Positions 1-9,933 of a stretch of 64,000 nucleotides of DNA are shown here, one piece after another. Source of the DNA: Halofilum ochraceum (GTDB taxonomy: Bacteria; Pseudomonadota; Gammaproteobacteria; XJ16; Halofilaceae); NCBI RefSeq assembly GCF_001614315.2, contig NZ_LVEG02000019.1:46828-110827 (forward strand), given 5' to 3'. Under the pieces are notes generated by a model. It was not told the DNA's origin. It saw nothing but the letters and a program-made list of their open reading frames with translations, and searched no databases. The first letter of the stretch is position 1, and each line of letters opens with the position of its first letter. Both the position numbers and the translations under genes were made by a program.

Positions 1-604
1 CCGCCACCTTGGTCAGCTTGAACGCGCCGAGACGCCCGGTACTCGGCACGTGCGGCCCCCGGCACAGGTCGATGAAATCGTCCTGGCGGTAGAGCGAGAT
101 GGTCTCGCCCTGCGGGATCTCGCGGATGATCTCGGCCTTGTACTTCTCGCCCTTCTCCAGGAAGAACGCGATCGCCTCGTCGCGATCCATCACCGAACGC
201 TCGACCGGGATATCGGCCTGCGCCAGCTCCGTCATGCGCGCCTCGATGGCCTCGAGGTCCTCCGGCGTAAAGGATCGCTCATACGCGAAGTCGTAATAGA
301 ACCCGTCCTCGATCACCGGCCCGATCGTCACCTGCGCCTCGGGATAGAGCTGCTGTACGGCCTGCGCCATCAGGTGCGCGGTCGAGTGACGGATCATGTG
401 CAGGCCGTCCTCGTCTTTCGGCGTGACGATGGCGAGTTCGGCGTCGTGATCGACCGTGCAATCGGTATCGACGAGTTCGCCATCGACCCGGCCGCCGACG
501 GCGGCCTTCGCGAGCCCAGGGCCGATATCGGCCGCGACATCCGCGACGGTGACGGGCTGATCGAAGTGACGGCGGCTGCCGTCCGGGAGGGTGATTTCCG
601 GCAT
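1..604 (-). CDS. thrS: Threonyl-tRNA synthetase, N-terminal part (runs off window)
   Basis: This charges tRNA-Thr with threonine in the cytoplasm. Only about the first 201 residues are present. The protein opens with [19 protein letters not shown], the TGS domain typical of ThrS, followed by the second additional (editing) domain with [15 protein letters not shown], whose paired histidines belong to the Ser-tRNA(Thr) editing site. The start at 604 was chosen because it matches the usual MPxITLPDGS beginning and has GGGGAAAG just upstream. An in-frame ATG at 616 would add four residues (MGKD) and cannot be excluded. A tRNA-Val gene lies upstream on the same strand, separated by a terminator, so thrS probably starts its own transcript. 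Confidence 0.95.
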   Translation of the reverse strand, partial: MPEITLPDGSRRHFDQPVTVADVAADIGPGLAKAAVGGRVDGELVDTDCTVDHDAELAIVTPKDEDGLHMIRHSTAHLMAQAVQQLYPEAQVTIGPVIEDGFYYDFAYERSFTPEDLEAIEARMTELAQADIPVERSVMDRDEAIAFFLEKGEKYKAEIIREIPQGETISLYRQDDFIDLCRGPHVPSTGRLGAFKLTKVA

Positions 605-672
605 ATCTTTCCCCATCAGTGGTGACCCCTACGCCGGGCCACGTGATCGCGGGCTCCCGTTTCCGGGACCCC

Positions 673-713
673 GAAAAACAAACGGGCCAGCGTGAAAATC
701 ACGGCTGGCCCGG
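673..713 (-). terminator. Rho-independent terminator of tRNA-Val
   Basis: On the minus strand a 9-bp GC-rich stem (CGGGCCAGC pairing with GCTGGCCCG), extended inward by a CGTG/CACG pairing, is followed at once by a T-rich tract at 673-682. It starts seven bases after the tRNA CCA end, so it should end the tRNA transcript before thrS. Confidence 0.85.
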
Positions 714-719
714 GATTCG

Positions 720-796
720 TGGTAGGCGCGATTGGACTCGAACCAACGACCCCCACCATGTCAAGGTGGTGCTCTAACCAGCTGAGCTACGCGCCT
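720..796 (-). tRNA. tRNA-Val (anticodon GAC)
   Basis: The minus strand folds as a full cloverleaf. The acceptor AGGCGCG pairs with CGCGCCT, and the D-arm begins GCTCAGCTGGTTAGAGC. The anticodon stem CCACC/GGTGG encloses TTGACAT, giving anticodon GAC. The T-arm is GTTGGTTCGAGTCCAAT. The terminal CCA is encoded (722-720). It lies directly upstream of thrS on the same strand and has its own promoter and terminator. Confidence 0.97.
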
Positions 797-812
797 TTCG
801 TGCTCGGCGCGG

Positions 813-840
813 ATTGTACAGCGTTGCGCCGCTGATTCAA
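813..840 (-). promoter_or_regulatory. Sigma-70-type promoter for tRNA-Val
   Basis: On the minus strand a TTGAAT -35 box (840-835) and a TACAAT -10 box (818-813) are separated by 16 bp. The expected transcript start is about ten bases before the mature tRNA 5' end. Box matches and placement are seen directly; activity is inferred. Confidence 0.7.
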
Positions 841-999
841 TAGTTCGCTCGTGCCTCCGTCCATAATCACAGTGCACGCGGGCACGAATCGCCCACCGGA
901 CGAGCATCCGCTCCATGAGTTCGATCGGCAGACTCGCCTCGGGGCGATCAGACGGTATCCTGCTCGACGCATCGACCACATCGCCGCAAGGAGCTGCCG

Positions 1000-3003
1000 T
1001 TGACACCCGAATCGATCACCCTGCTGATCGCCGTCGCTGGATTGCTCGCCGCGCTTGGACTGTATGTAGCAGTCGGGCGTTGGCCGACCGCCGATGCGGC
1101 GACCAACGCCCGGACCGCGGCCATCCGACACGGCGCGCGCCTGTTCCTGACCCACGAGTACATCAGGCTGGCGCCCATCGCCGTCGCGGCCAGTATCGCG
1201 CTCGGTTGGACACTGGGCCCCGCCGCCGGTGCCGCGTTCCTTGCCGGCGCCCTGCTGTCGGGCCTGGCCAGTGCGATCGGCATGGCGGCCGCCACGCGCG
1301 CCAATGTCCGCACGGCCGTAGCGGCCCGCGACCGCGGGCGCGGGCCTGCGCTGTCGGCCGCCTTTTCAGGCGGTGCAGTCATGGGGGTCACGGTGTCCTC
1401 ACTCGGCCTGCTCGGACTGGCGTCCCTGATCCTCTTGCTCGGGCGCGACGGGGCGGGTACCTCGACCCTGAGCGCGTTCGGCATGGGCGCGTCGGCGGTC
1501 GCGCTGTTCGCACGTGTCGGTGGCGGCATCTTCACCAAAGGTGCGGACATCGGCGCGGACCTCGTGGGCAAGATCGAGACCGGCCTCGAGGAGGACGACG
1601 CCCGCAACCCCGGCGTGATCGCCGATAACGTCGGCGACAACGTCGGTGACGTGGCCGGGATGGGTGCCGATCTGTTCGAGTCGTACTGCGGCGCAATCAT
1701 CGCGGCCAGCGCGATCGCGCTCGTACTCCCGCAGGCCGAGGCCACCGCGCTCGGCGGCCGGGCGAGCCTGCTGGCGCTGCCGCTCGCACTGTGCGCAGCC
1801 GGGCTCGTCGCATCACTGCTGGCCCTGGGACTGGTGTACATGACCGCTGGCCGGCGGCCGGACCTCGCCCTCGGCCTCGGGGTGGGCGGCGCCACCACGC
1901 TGTTTCTGGTGACCGCCCTCGTGGGCGTTCACCTGGCTGCGCTCCCGATGGCGCTGTGGCTCGCCGTGCTGGCGGGCAGCGTCGCCGGCATCGTGATCGG
2001 CGGGGTCACCGAGCTCTACACCCGCGGACGCCCCGTCAGCGGTCTGGCCGAAGCGGCGGAGACCGGCGCGGCCACCGTGGTGATCCGCGGCATCGCGCTC
2101 GGCATGGAATCGGCCGCCCTGCCCGTGATCGCCGTCGGCGTCGCGCTCTATGCGGCAACGGAACTCGCTGGCCTCTACGGCGTCGCACTGGCCGCCACGG
2201 GCATGCTGGCGACGACCGGCATGGTGATGGCTATCGACGCCTACGGCCCGATCGCCGACAACGCAGGGGGGCTGGCCCAGATGGGCGATATGGGCAGCGA
2301 GACCCGCGCGATCACGGATGAGCTGGACGCCATCGGCAACACCACCGCGGCGATCGGCAAGGGCTACGCGATCGGCGCGGCCGCGTTGACGGCGCTGGCA
2401 TTGATGAGCGCGTATGTGGAGACCGTGCGCCAGGCGCAGCCCGGCTTCGTCCTGGACCTGGCCGACCCCATGGTACTGCTGGGCGGATTCATCGGCGCCC
2501 TGCTGCCTTTCCTTTTCAGTGCGATGACGATGACCGCGGTGGGACGCACCGCCCAGCAGATGATCGTCGAGATCCGACGCCAGCTCCGCGAGATCCCGGG
2601 CCTGCGCGAGGGCAAGGTCCCACCCGACAGCGATCGCTGTACCGACATCGCCTCGAACGCCGCGCTGACGCGCATGCTGCTGCCGGGCGGGACCGCACTC
2701 GCCGTCCCCATCCTGGTGGGCGTCGTACTCGGCCCGGGAGCGGTCGGCGGCATGCTGGGCGTGGCGTTGCCCACCGGTGTGGTCCTCGCGCTGTTCCTGG
2801 CCAACGCCGGCGGCGCGTGGGACAACGCGAAGAAGCTGATCGAGAGGGGCGCGCACGGCGGCAAGGGCTCGGCCGCCCACGATGCCGCGGTGATCGGCGA
2901 TACCGTGGGCGACCCCTTCAAGGACACGGCGGGGCCTTCAATGAACATCCTGATCAAGCTGCTCGGGATCGTCAGCCTGACGATCGCGCCCCTGCTACTG
3001 TAA
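1000..3003 (+). CDS. hppA: Membrane-bound ion-pumping pyrophosphatase, K+-dependent type
   Basis: This integral inner-membrane enzyme couples pyrophosphate hydrolysis to H+ or Na+ export. The 667-residue, strongly hydrophobic protein fits the usual 16-helix family length. Its hallmarks are [17 protein letters not shown] (about residues 175-191) and the Asp-rich [19 protein letters not shown] loop (about 208-226), plus a second acidic loop near the C-terminus ([15 protein letters not shown]). The sequence [10 protein letters not shown] puts Ala450 and Gly453 at the positions that carry Lys and Thr in K+-independent enzymes, so this should be a K+-dependent enzyme. Whether it pumps Na+, H+ or both cannot be settled by eye. 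The start is TTG with AAGGAG six bases upstream. It is monocistronic and converges with the next gene. Confidence 0.93.
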   Translation: MTPESITLLIAVAGLLAALGLYVAVGRWPTADAATNARTAAIRHGARLFLTHEYIRLAPIAVAASIALGWTLGPAAGAAFLAGALLSGLASAIGMAAATRANVRTAVAARDRGRGPALSAAFSGGAVMGVTVSSLGLLGLASLILLLGRDGAGTSTLSAFGMGASAVALFARVGGGIFTKGADIGADLVGKIETGLEEDDARNPGVIADNVGDNVGDVAGMGADLFESYCGAIIAASAIALVLPQAEATALGGRASLLALPLALCAAGLVASLLALGLVYMTAGRRPDLALGLGVGGATTLFLVTALVGVHLAALPMALWLAVLAGSVAGIVIGGVTELYTRGRPVSGLAEAAETGAATVVIRGIALGMESAALPVIAVGVALYAATELAGLYGVALAATGMLATTGMVMAIDAYGPIADNAGGLAQMGDMGSETRAITDELDAIGNTTAAIGKGYAIGAAALTALALMSAYVETVRQAQPGFVLDLADPMVLLGGFIGALLPFLFSAMTMTAVGRTAQQMIVEIRRQLREIPGLREGKVPPDSDRCTDIASNAALTRMLLPGGTALAVPILVGVVLGPGAVGGMLGVALPTGVVLALFLANAGGAWDNAKKLIERGAHGGKGSAAHDAAVIGDTVGDPFKDTAGPSMNILIKLLGIVSLTIAPLLL

Positions 3004-3051
3004 TCGGCGGACCGGTCTGGGGCCCTGCCGGCGCCCCCGGAGGGACCGGGA

Positions 3052-4275
3052 TCAGTCCTCCGCATGCTCGGCCACCTGCAGGGACAACCGGTCGAGCACT
3101 TCCCGCGAAGCGAACCCGTCCGCGATCATCCCCTGCTCTTTCTGGAACCGGCGTATGGCCGCGCGCGTCTTGGGCCCCGGGATGCCGTCGGCCGGACCCG
3201 CCTCGAACCCGCGCTGGTTCAATCGTTCCTGCAGGGCGATGACATCATCGCGCGTCATCCGCGGGGCATTGTCCGGTGGCGGATTCATCAGCCCGGAGGC
3301 GCCCGCCAGCCGATCGGCCAGATGGCCCACCGAAAGCGCGTAGAACTCGGACTGGTTCCAGCGCATGATGACCTTGAAGTTGTCGTAGACCAGGAACTTC
3401 GGTCCCTCGTGACCCGAGGGCACGATCAGGGCCGCTTTGGCGTCTGCCGCTGAAAGGGGACGATCATAGGCGGTGCGAACCCCAAGCTCCTTCCATTCGT
3501 GCATGGCGCGACGATTGTCATAGCCCGACAGTTCGTACGGGAAATCCGCCGGCAGTGTCACCTCCCGCCCCCAGCGCCAGCCCGGTTTCCAACCGATCCC
3601 CCGCAGGAAATTCGCCGCCGAGGCCATCGCGTCCGGCACGCTGTTCCACAGGTCGCGCCGCCCGTCGCCGTCGTAGTCGACCGCATACTCCGCGAACACC
3701 GACGGCATGAACTGCACGTGTCCGAGCGCGCCCGCCCAGGAGCCCTCCATGCGATCCGCCGGGATTGCGCCCTCGTCGACGATGCGCAGGGCCGCCATCA
3801 GCTGCTCGGTGAAATAACCGCTGCGCCGCTCGTCACAGGCGAGCGTCGCGAGCGCATCCAGCGTCGATACGCCGCCGAAGTAGCTGCCGAAATTGGTTTC
3901 CATGCCCCAGAACGCGACCAGGTAGCGCGGTGGCACACCATATTCGCGGTAGATGTCGCGCAGCAGATCCTCATGGCGATCAAGCAGTTCGCGGCCGCGC
4001 TCCACCCGCGTATCCGTGACCCGGCGCCCCAGGTACTCGCTGAATGGCGTGGTGAATTCCGGCTGGGACCGGTCAAGCTCGACCACGCGTTCGACACGCT
4101 CCACCTGCGCCAGACTCTCTTCGATGACGGCGGTGGAGATATCCTGGCGGGCGGCCTCTTCGCGGAGGTCCGAGACGCAGGCGGCGAATGCATCGACCGT
4201 CGCCGCCTGGGCGCTGCCGGCGAACGGGAGCAGGCACAGGACGACACGGAACAGCTGTCTGGGGGCGATCATCAA
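3052..4275 (-). CDS. Lytic murein transglycosylase, MltB family, with peptidoglycan-binding tail
   Basis: This periplasmic enzyme cleaves peptidoglycan glycan strands without hydrolysis. The 407-residue protein starts with a signal peptide ([20 protein letters not shown], likely cleavage after AQA). The SLT_2/MltB catalytic domain follows at about residues 27-320, with the catalytic acid expected at Glu126 in [21 protein letters not shown] motif and [15 protein letters not shown] are also typical. The C-terminal 60 residues ([17 protein letters not shown], then [12 protein letters not shown]) form a PG_binding_1 domain. There is no lipobox, so it is probably soluble in the periplasm, unlike E. 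coli MltB. It converges with hppA; only 48 bp separate the two stop codons. Confidence 0.92.
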   Translation of the reverse strand: MMIAPRQLFRVVLCLLPFAGSAQAATVDAFAACVSDLREEAARQDISTAVIEESLAQVERVERVVELDRSQPEFTTPFSEYLGRRVTDTRVERGRELLDRHEDLLRDIYREYGVPPRYLVAFWGMETNFGSYFGGVSTLDALATLACDERRSGYFTEQLMAALRIVDEGAIPADRMEGSWAGALGHVQFMPSVFAEYAVDYDGDGRRDLWNSVPDAMASAANFLRGIGWKPGWRWGREVTLPADFPYELSGYDNRRAMHEWKELGVRTAYDRPLSAADAKAALIVPSGHEGPKFLVYDNFKVIMRWNQSEFYALSVGHLADRLAGASGLMNPPPDNAPRMTRDDVIALQERLNQRGFEAGPADGIPGPKTRAAIRRFQKEQGMIADGFASREVLDRLSLQVAEHAED

Positions 4276-4500
4276 AGTGGCCGTGGCAGCAGGGATGCTG
4301 CGGTAATGGGTACGGGAGCTTACTTATGGAGCGCACTGTAACGCGTGCAACGCTGCCAGTGTAGCGCCACACGGCCCCGATTTTCGTCCGATCATCGTCC
4401 CTTCACTACCGGTGGCGCGCATGGCCGCGAATCCGCGCATTCGGGGGCGGGCCCGGGCCCGGAAAATCGGGTAGGGTACGCCCTCCGTCGAGGCTGTACC

Positions 4501-5580
4501 ATGCGGTCGCCCGTACGGCGATTGGGCCAGGGAATGGATACCCGAACCTATACAGTGAGCGCGGCAAACATGCCAACGAATACGAGTCAGGGAATACTCG
4601 ACCGCCTGCAGGTGCGGCCGTTCGAAGAATCGATCGTACTCCTCTTCTCCGGGCTGGCCATCGTTTTCATCGTCCCCTTCGGCCTCATCCGGATGGCCGA
4701 GGGGAGTTGGGCGCACGGGACACTGGACCTGACGATCGCCGGCATCGCGCTTGCGATCGGCTGTTTCGTCTGGCGGACCGGCCGCACCGAACATGCGGCA
4801 CCGGTGCTCGTCGCCGTCTTCGCTCTCACCCTGGTCGCGATCACCTGGCTGTTCGGCACCAACATGCTGTTCTGGGCCTACCCGGTTACCACGGCGACGT
4901 TTTTTCTGCTTCGCCCGGCAAGCGCGCTGCGGGTCAACGCGGCGACCTTCCTCGCCATTGCCCCCCAGGCCCTGTCCCTTGGCGCCTGGCCGGAGATCGC
5001 CGGATTCATCGCACCACTGGCCGCCAACAACGTACTGGCCCTCATCTTCGCCGCTGGCATGCGTCACAGCCGCGCGAACCTGCGCCTGATGGCCGAACGC
5101 GATGCCCTCACCGGCATCGGTAATCGTCATGCCTTCGAGCCGGCGCTGATGAACGCCCTGCGCAAACGGCTCGAAGTGGGCACGCCGATCGCCCTGCTCG
5201 CGATCGATATCGACCACTTCAAGCGGGTCAACGACCGCCACGGCCACGAGGCCGGCGACCGCGTGCTGATCGAAGTGGCCCGTCTGATCGAGCACTCGGT
5301 GCGTGCGGGGGACAGCGTGTTCCGCTACGGCGGCGAGGAACTGGTCGTGATCGCGGACGGCGCCGGCAATGAAGCCGCGGGCCGCATGGCCGAGAAGATC
5401 CGTCGTTGGATCCGCCGCACACCCATTCGGGGTATCGGCCCGGTCGCCGTTTCCATCGGCGTCTCTGAGGCGCGACCGGACGATACACCGAAAGCCTGGT
5501 TCCAGCGCACGGACGGGCTCTTGTACAAAGCCAAAGCCGGCGGGCGGAATCGGGTCTGCGTGGATACGGATTGCGCCTGA
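4501..5580 (+). CDS. Membrane diguanylate cyclase (GGEEL type)
   Basis: This makes cyclic di-GMP from two GTP. The N-terminal half contains about six hydrophobic helices (about residues 45-200 of a 359-residue protein) that form an uncharacterised membrane sensor. The C-terminal half is a GGDEF domain (about 205-355) with DALTGIGNR at its start, IDIDHFKRVND, and an active site reading YGGEELVV at 276-283. The inhibitory RxxD site is present (RAGD, five residues before GGEEL). I chose ATG 4501 because GAGG lies seven bases upstream; starts at 4345, 4534 or 4570 are possible. The transglycosylase gene diverges from it, so 4276-4500 should carry both promoters. Confidence 0.85.
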   Translation: MRSPVRRLGQGMDTRTYTVSAANMPTNTSQGILDRLQVRPFEESIVLLFSGLAIVFIVPFGLIRMAEGSWAHGTLDLTIAGIALAIGCFVWRTGRTEHAAPVLVAVFALTLVAITWLFGTNMLFWAYPVTTATFFLLRPASALRVNAATFLAIAPQALSLGAWPEIAGFIAPLAANNVLALIFAAGMRHSRANLRLMAERDALTGIGNRHAFEPALMNALRKRLEVGTPIALLAIDIDHFKRVNDRHGHEAGDRVLIEVARLIEHSVRAGDSVFRYGGEELVVIADGAGNEAAGRMAEKIRRWIRRTPIRGIGPVAVSIGVSEARPDDTPKAWFQRTDGLLYKAKAGGRNRVCVDTDCA

Positions 5581-5728
5581 CAGGCCAGCACCACGACCGC
5601 GCGACTTGGCGGGCGCAGGCATATAGCCAATGGCCGGGGCACGAGAACTTGCGTTGCCATCTATGATCGTCTGGACACGACGCCACTAAATCCGCGCCAC
5701 AGGCCGGTTCAGCTCAAGGGGATTTCAG

Positions 5729-8470
5729 ATGTCCGGGACCGGTACCGATAACGTTGAAAAACCTCCGGTCCACGCCCTGGATACGGCGCGCGCCCTGCGC
5801 GATCTCGATGCACGGGGTAACGGGCTGTCGGCGGACGAGGCGGCGCAGCGCCGTGAACGCTACGGCGAGAATCGATTACCGGAGCCGGCATCGAGGGGGC
5901 CGCTGTCGCGCTTCGCCGCACAATTCAACGACACCCTCGTCTACGTCCTTCTGGTGGCCGGAGCGGTAACCGCACTGCTCGAAAAGTGGGTCGACACCGG
6001 CGCCATCCTCGGCATCGTCGTCATCAACGCCATCATCGGCGTCTTCCAGGAAGGCCGAGCGGAGCACGCGCTGGCCGCAATCCGGAACATGCTCACGCCG
6101 ACGGCCACCGTGCGCCGGGATGGCCGGCGGACCACGATCGACGCGGCGTCACTGGTACCGGGAGATATCGTGATACTCGGTCCCGGCGACAAAGTTCCCG
6201 CGGACCTGCGCCTGACGCGGGTACGCGAACTGCGCATCGACGAATCGCCGCTCACCGGCGAATCCGAACCGGTCGACAAGATCACGGACCCGGTGGCGCC
6301 GGACGCGGCGCTTGGTGATCGTCGCAACCTCGCCTTCTCGGGCAGCCTGGTCAGTAGCGGCGATGGCGAGGGGGTTGTCTGCGCCACGGGCAGTCGCACC
6401 GAACTGGGCGCCATGACGACCATGCTGGCGGGCGTCGAACACGTCGCGACACCGCTGACCCGCCAGATGCGACGCTTCGGCAAGCGCCTGACTGTCGCGA
6501 TCATCGGTATCGCGGCGGCGGTCTTCCTGATGGCCACGGTCGTACGTGCCTGGCCATGGACGGACGCCTTCCTGGCCGCGGTGGGCCTCGCGGTAGCGGC
6601 GATTCCACAGGGGCTGCCGGCGATCATGACCATCACGCTGGCCGTCGGTATCCAGGCAATGGCCCGCCGCAATGCCGTGGTTCGGCGCATGCACGCGGCC
6701 GAGACGCTCGGTTCGGTCAACACGATCTGCTCCGACAAGACTGGCACCCTGACCCGCAACGAGATGACCGCGGTCACGCTGGCACCAGACGGCGATACGC
6801 TGAATGTCACGGGCACGGGCTATGCGCCCGAGGGCGAATTCCGCAGTGGCGAGAAGACGGTGGCTCCGCTCGATGATGAGCGTCTGACCGACCTGCTTCG
6901 CGCCTGCCTGCTCTGCAACGATGCGAGCATCGAAGCCGACACGACCGGTCAGTGGCAATTGCAGGGCGATCCGACCGAGGGCGCACTGATCACGGTGGCC
7001 CGTAAGGCGGGCCTGGATCCGGATGCGGAAGCCGCGCGGCAGCCCCGGATCGACGCCGTGCCGTTCGCCTCCGAACACCGCTACATGGCGACGCTGCACG
7101 GCGGCGAGAACGACCGAACGCGTGTTTACGTCAAAGGCGCGCCCGAACAGATCCTCGGCATGTGCGACCGCAGGGTCACGGCTCGCGGGGTTGAGCGCCT
7201 GGACCGGGAGGTCTGGCATGAACGGGCCGAGGCGATCGCGGCCGAGGGCCAACGCGTGCTCGCACTCGCCCGGACCACCCTGCCCGCGGATCAGGAACAT
7301 CTCGACCACGACGACGTCGCGGGCGATCTGGAGCTGCTCGGCCTGGTCGGGTTGATCGATCCACCCCGCGAGGACGCGCTCACGGCGGTCGCCGAATGCC
7401 AGCAGGCTGGAATCCGCGTGAAGATGATCACCGGCGATCACGCGACGACGGCCGCCGCCGTGGCGAAACGCATGGGGATCCATAACGATGACGTCGCCGT
7501 ACTGACCGGCAATGATCTGGACGCCATGGATGACCAGCGCCTGGCGACCGAAGTCGTGCGCGTTGACGTCTTCGCGCGGGTCAGTCCGCAGCACAAGCTG
7601 CGCCTGGTAAAGGCCCTGCAGGCACAGGGCCAAGTGGTCGCGATGACCGGCGACGGCGTCAACGACGCCGCCGCGCTCAAGCGGGCCGACGTCGGTGTGG
7701 CCATGGGCCGCAAGGGCACCGAAGTCGCCAGGGAAGCGGCCGACATCGTGCTCACGGACGACAACTTCACGTCCATAGCGGCTGCCGTGCGCTATGGGCG
7801 CACCGCCTACGACAACATCAAGCGCTCGGTGCTCTTTCTGCTGCCGACGAACGGCGGCGAGGCGCTCGCCATCATCGCCGCGGTCATCGCCGGGATGCAG
7901 CTGCCGGTCACACCGGTGCAGATTCTCTGGGTCAACATGGTCACGGCCGCCACGCTCGGCCTGTCACTGGCATTCGAGCCGGCAGCGCGCGAGGTCATGC
8001 GCCGCCCGCCCCGCCCGCCCGGAGAATCGATGATCGAGGCCGCTCTGGTCGGGCGCATCGCACTGGTCGCGCTCACCATGCTCGTCGGCACATTCGGGTT
8101 GTACGGTCTGTTGCGTCACGCCGGCGTCGAGCTGGAGGTCGCCCGCACCGCGGCGGTCAATACGCTGGTCCTGTTCGAGGCCTTTTATCTGTTCAATGCC
8201 CGCCTGCTCAACAGGCCACTGCGCCACTGGCGGGATCTCGGCGGCAACGTGGCGGTGTGGTATTCCGTCGGCATCGTGGTGCTGTTGCAGCTCGCGTTCA
8301 CGTACATCCCGCCGATGCAGCTGCTGTTCGGTTCGGCGGCGCTGCCTCCCCTGTACTGGCTGGTGCTGATCCCGCTCACGTTCCTCGTGGTGCCCATCGT
8401 CGAATTGGAGAAATACTTCATCGAAAAACGCCGCCGCCGACCGGGTACCGGATTGCCGGCCGGCGCGTGA
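5729..8470 (+). CDS. P-type cation-transporting ATPase (P2 class, PacL/MgtA-like)
   Basis: An inner-membrane ATP-driven cation pump of 913 residues. It has an N-terminal cation-ATPase domain, the actuator loop with TGES (DESPLTGESEPVDK), the phosphorylation site SDKTGTLTRNE with Asp336, the nucleotide-binding domain with KGAPEQILG, and the hinge motif MTGDGVNDAAALKRADVG. M4 reads AAIPQGLPAIM, where classic Ca2+ pumps have PEGLP. M6 reads LWVNMVTAATLGLSLAFEP, without the NLVTD-type acidic cluster of Ca2+ pumps. Ca2+ is therefore not secure, and Na+, K+ or Mg2+ are open options. The start ATG has GGGGA six bases upstream. No regulator or partner subunit is adjacent. Confidence 0.88.
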   Translation: MSGTGTDNVEKPPVHALDTARALRDLDARGNGLSADEAAQRRERYGENRLPEPASRGPLSRFAAQFNDTLVYVLLVAGAVTALLEKWVDTGAILGIVVINAIIGVFQEGRAEHALAAIRNMLTPTATVRRDGRRTTIDAASLVPGDIVILGPGDKVPADLRLTRVRELRIDESPLTGESEPVDKITDPVAPDAALGDRRNLAFSGSLVSSGDGEGVVCATGSRTELGAMTTMLAGVEHVATPLTRQMRRFGKRLTVAIIGIAAAVFLMATVVRAWPWTDAFLAAVGLAVAAIPQGLPAIMTITLAVGIQAMARRNAVVRRMHAAETLGSVNTICSDKTGTLTRNEMTAVTLAPDGDTLNVTGTGYAPEGEFRSGEKTVAPLDDERLTDLLRACLLCNDASIEADTTGQWQLQGDPTEGALITVARKAGLDPDAEAARQPRIDAVPFASEHRYMATLHGGENDRTRVYVKGAPEQILGMCDRRVTARGVERLDREVWHERAEAIAAEGQRVLALARTTLPADQEHLDHDDVAGDLELLGLVGLIDPPREDALTAVAECQQAGIRVKMITGDHATTAAAVAKRMGIHNDDVAVLTGNDLDAMDDQRLATEVVRVDVFARVSPQHKLRLVKALQAQGQVVAMTGDGVNDAAALKRADVGVAMGRKGTEVAREAADIVLTDDNFTSIAAAVRYGRTAYDNIKRSVLFLLPTNGGEALAIIAAVIAGMQLPVTPVQILWVNMVTAATLGLSLAFEPAAREVMRRPPRPPGESMIEAALVGRIALVALTMLVGTFGLYGLLRHAGVELEVARTAAVNTLVLFEAFYLFNARLLNRPLRHWRDLGGNVAVWYSVGIVVLLQLAFTYIPPMQLLFGSAALPPLYWLVLIPLTFLVVPIVELEKYFIEKRRRRPGTGLPAGA

Positions 8471-8510
8471 TCCTTACACTGGCCGCTCGTTCACCCTGAC
8501 GGACTTTCCC

Positions 8511-9899
8511 TTGTCCTCGACGGATCCCGGTGCCGCGCCGAGCGGAGCCACCACGGCCTCCGGGCGTCTGCGCACCGGACTCGTCCTGCGTCTGTTCATG
8601 CCGTTTGCGGCGGGATACTACCTGTCCTACGTATTCCGTACGGTCAACGCGGTCGCCGCCCCGAACCTCGTCGCGGACACCGGCCTCGGGGCCGATGCGC
8701 TCGGCTTTCTCACCAGCATGTACCTGGCCGCCTTCGCGCTCCTGCAGCTGCCGCTCGGCATCCTGCTCGACCGCTTCGGGCCACGCCGGGTCGAGGCGGT
8801 ACTGCTTACGATCGCCGCTGCCGGATCGATCGTGTTCGCGCTCTCGGACGGACTGGTGGGTCTATCGATCGGCCGCGCGCTGATCGGCGTCGGCGTCTCC
8901 TGCTGCATGATGGCCTCGTTCAAGGCCTTCGCCATGTGGTTCGCCCCGCACCGCCTGCCGTCGATCTACGCGTGCCTGCTTGCCTTCGGCGCGCTGGGGG
9001 CGATCAGCGCGACGGTGCCGGTCGAGTGGTTCCTCGGAATGCTCGGCTGGCGACCGCTCTTTATCGGTCTCGGGCTGTTCGCCCTGGTCGTATCGCTCGC
9101 GGTGTTCGCGATCGTGCCCGATCATCACGAACCGCCCGGCCACACGACCTTCGCCGATCAGTTGCGCGGTCTCCGGTTCGTATTCCGCGACCGGTTTTTC
9201 CTCGGTATCGCCCCGCTGGCGGCGGTGTCATCGGGGACGTCTCTCGCAATCAACGGCCTCTGGGCCGGCCCGTGGTTGCGCGACGTGGCCGGCCTCGAGC
9301 GCGGCGCCGTCGCAACCCATCTGCTGATCATCTCCGCCAGCATGGGCATCGGTTTTCTCGTGCTGGGACTGCTCACCGAACGGCTTACCCGTCTCGGGCT
9401 GCGCCCAGTGACGATCGCGGCCGGCGGCATGACGGCATTCATGATCATGGTCACGCTCCTCGCCGTCGGCATGACCGGTCCCATGCTCTGGCTGCTGCTT
9501 CTGGGGCTCGGCTTCCTCGCCACCTCGGGCAGCCTCAGCTATTCACTGGTGTCGCGCCACTTCGGCCGGCATCTCGCCGGTCGGGCGAACACCGCCCTGA
9601 ACGTGCTGGTATTCGTGGCGGCATTCACCATCCAGTGGGCGATCGGCGGGGTATTGAGCGGCTGGGAAGATCCGGCCACGCGCCAATACGACCCGACCGG
9701 CTACCGGATCGCCTTCGCCGCAACCGTCGTCCTGCAGGCGATCGCACTGGTCTGGTTTCTGCGGCAATACGCGGTTTATGGACAGCGCGACCCCGGAGAA
9801 CCGCCACTATCCGGGACAAGAGTAGCGGCGAAAACGGGCGAAGCCGAGTCGATCCCGGTCACGGAGTCCGAGCCCCGCCCGGAACCGCCCCGGCATTGA
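8511..9899 (+). CDS. Major facilitator superfamily transporter
   Basis: A secondary transporter of 462 residues with about 12 predicted transmembrane helices. The family A-motif occurs between helices 2 and 3 (LPLGILLDRFGPRRVEAV). The opening FAAGYYLSYVFRTVNAVAAP is typical of a large MFS group often labelled NarK-like without proof of substrate. The C-terminal 45 residues are hydrophilic and Pro/Glu-rich. The start is TTG with ACGGA about eight bases upstream. It follows the P-type ATPase by 40 bp on the same strand and may be co-transcribed with it. The substrate cannot be named from sequence. Confidence 0.85.
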   Translation: MSSTDPGAAPSGATTASGRLRTGLVLRLFMPFAAGYYLSYVFRTVNAVAAPNLVADTGLGADALGFLTSMYLAAFALLQLPLGILLDRFGPRRVEAVLLTIAAAGSIVFALSDGLVGLSIGRALIGVGVSCCMMASFKAFAMWFAPHRLPSIYACLLAFGALGAISATVPVEWFLGMLGWRPLFIGLGLFALVVSLAVFAIVPDHHEPPGHTTFADQLRGLRFVFRDRFFLGIAPLAAVSSGTSLAINGLWAGPWLRDVAGLERGAVATHLLIISASMGIGFLVLGLLTERLTRLGLRPVTIAAGGMTAFMIMVTLLAVGMTGPMLWLLLLGLGFLATSGSLSYSLVSRHFGRHLAGRANTALNVLVFVAAFTIQWAIGGVLSGWEDPATRQYDPTGYRIAFAATVVLQAIALVWFLRQYAVYGQRDPGEPPLSGTRVAAKTGEAESIPVTESEPRPEPPRH

Positions 9900-9933
9900 T
9901 AACGGTGGATCGGACGGCATCCCGTAGCAGGTC

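Noticed and set aside
3004..3051. A terminator between hppA and the transglycosylase gene
   Set aside because: The GC-rich inverted sequence is imperfect and no T-run follows on either strand.
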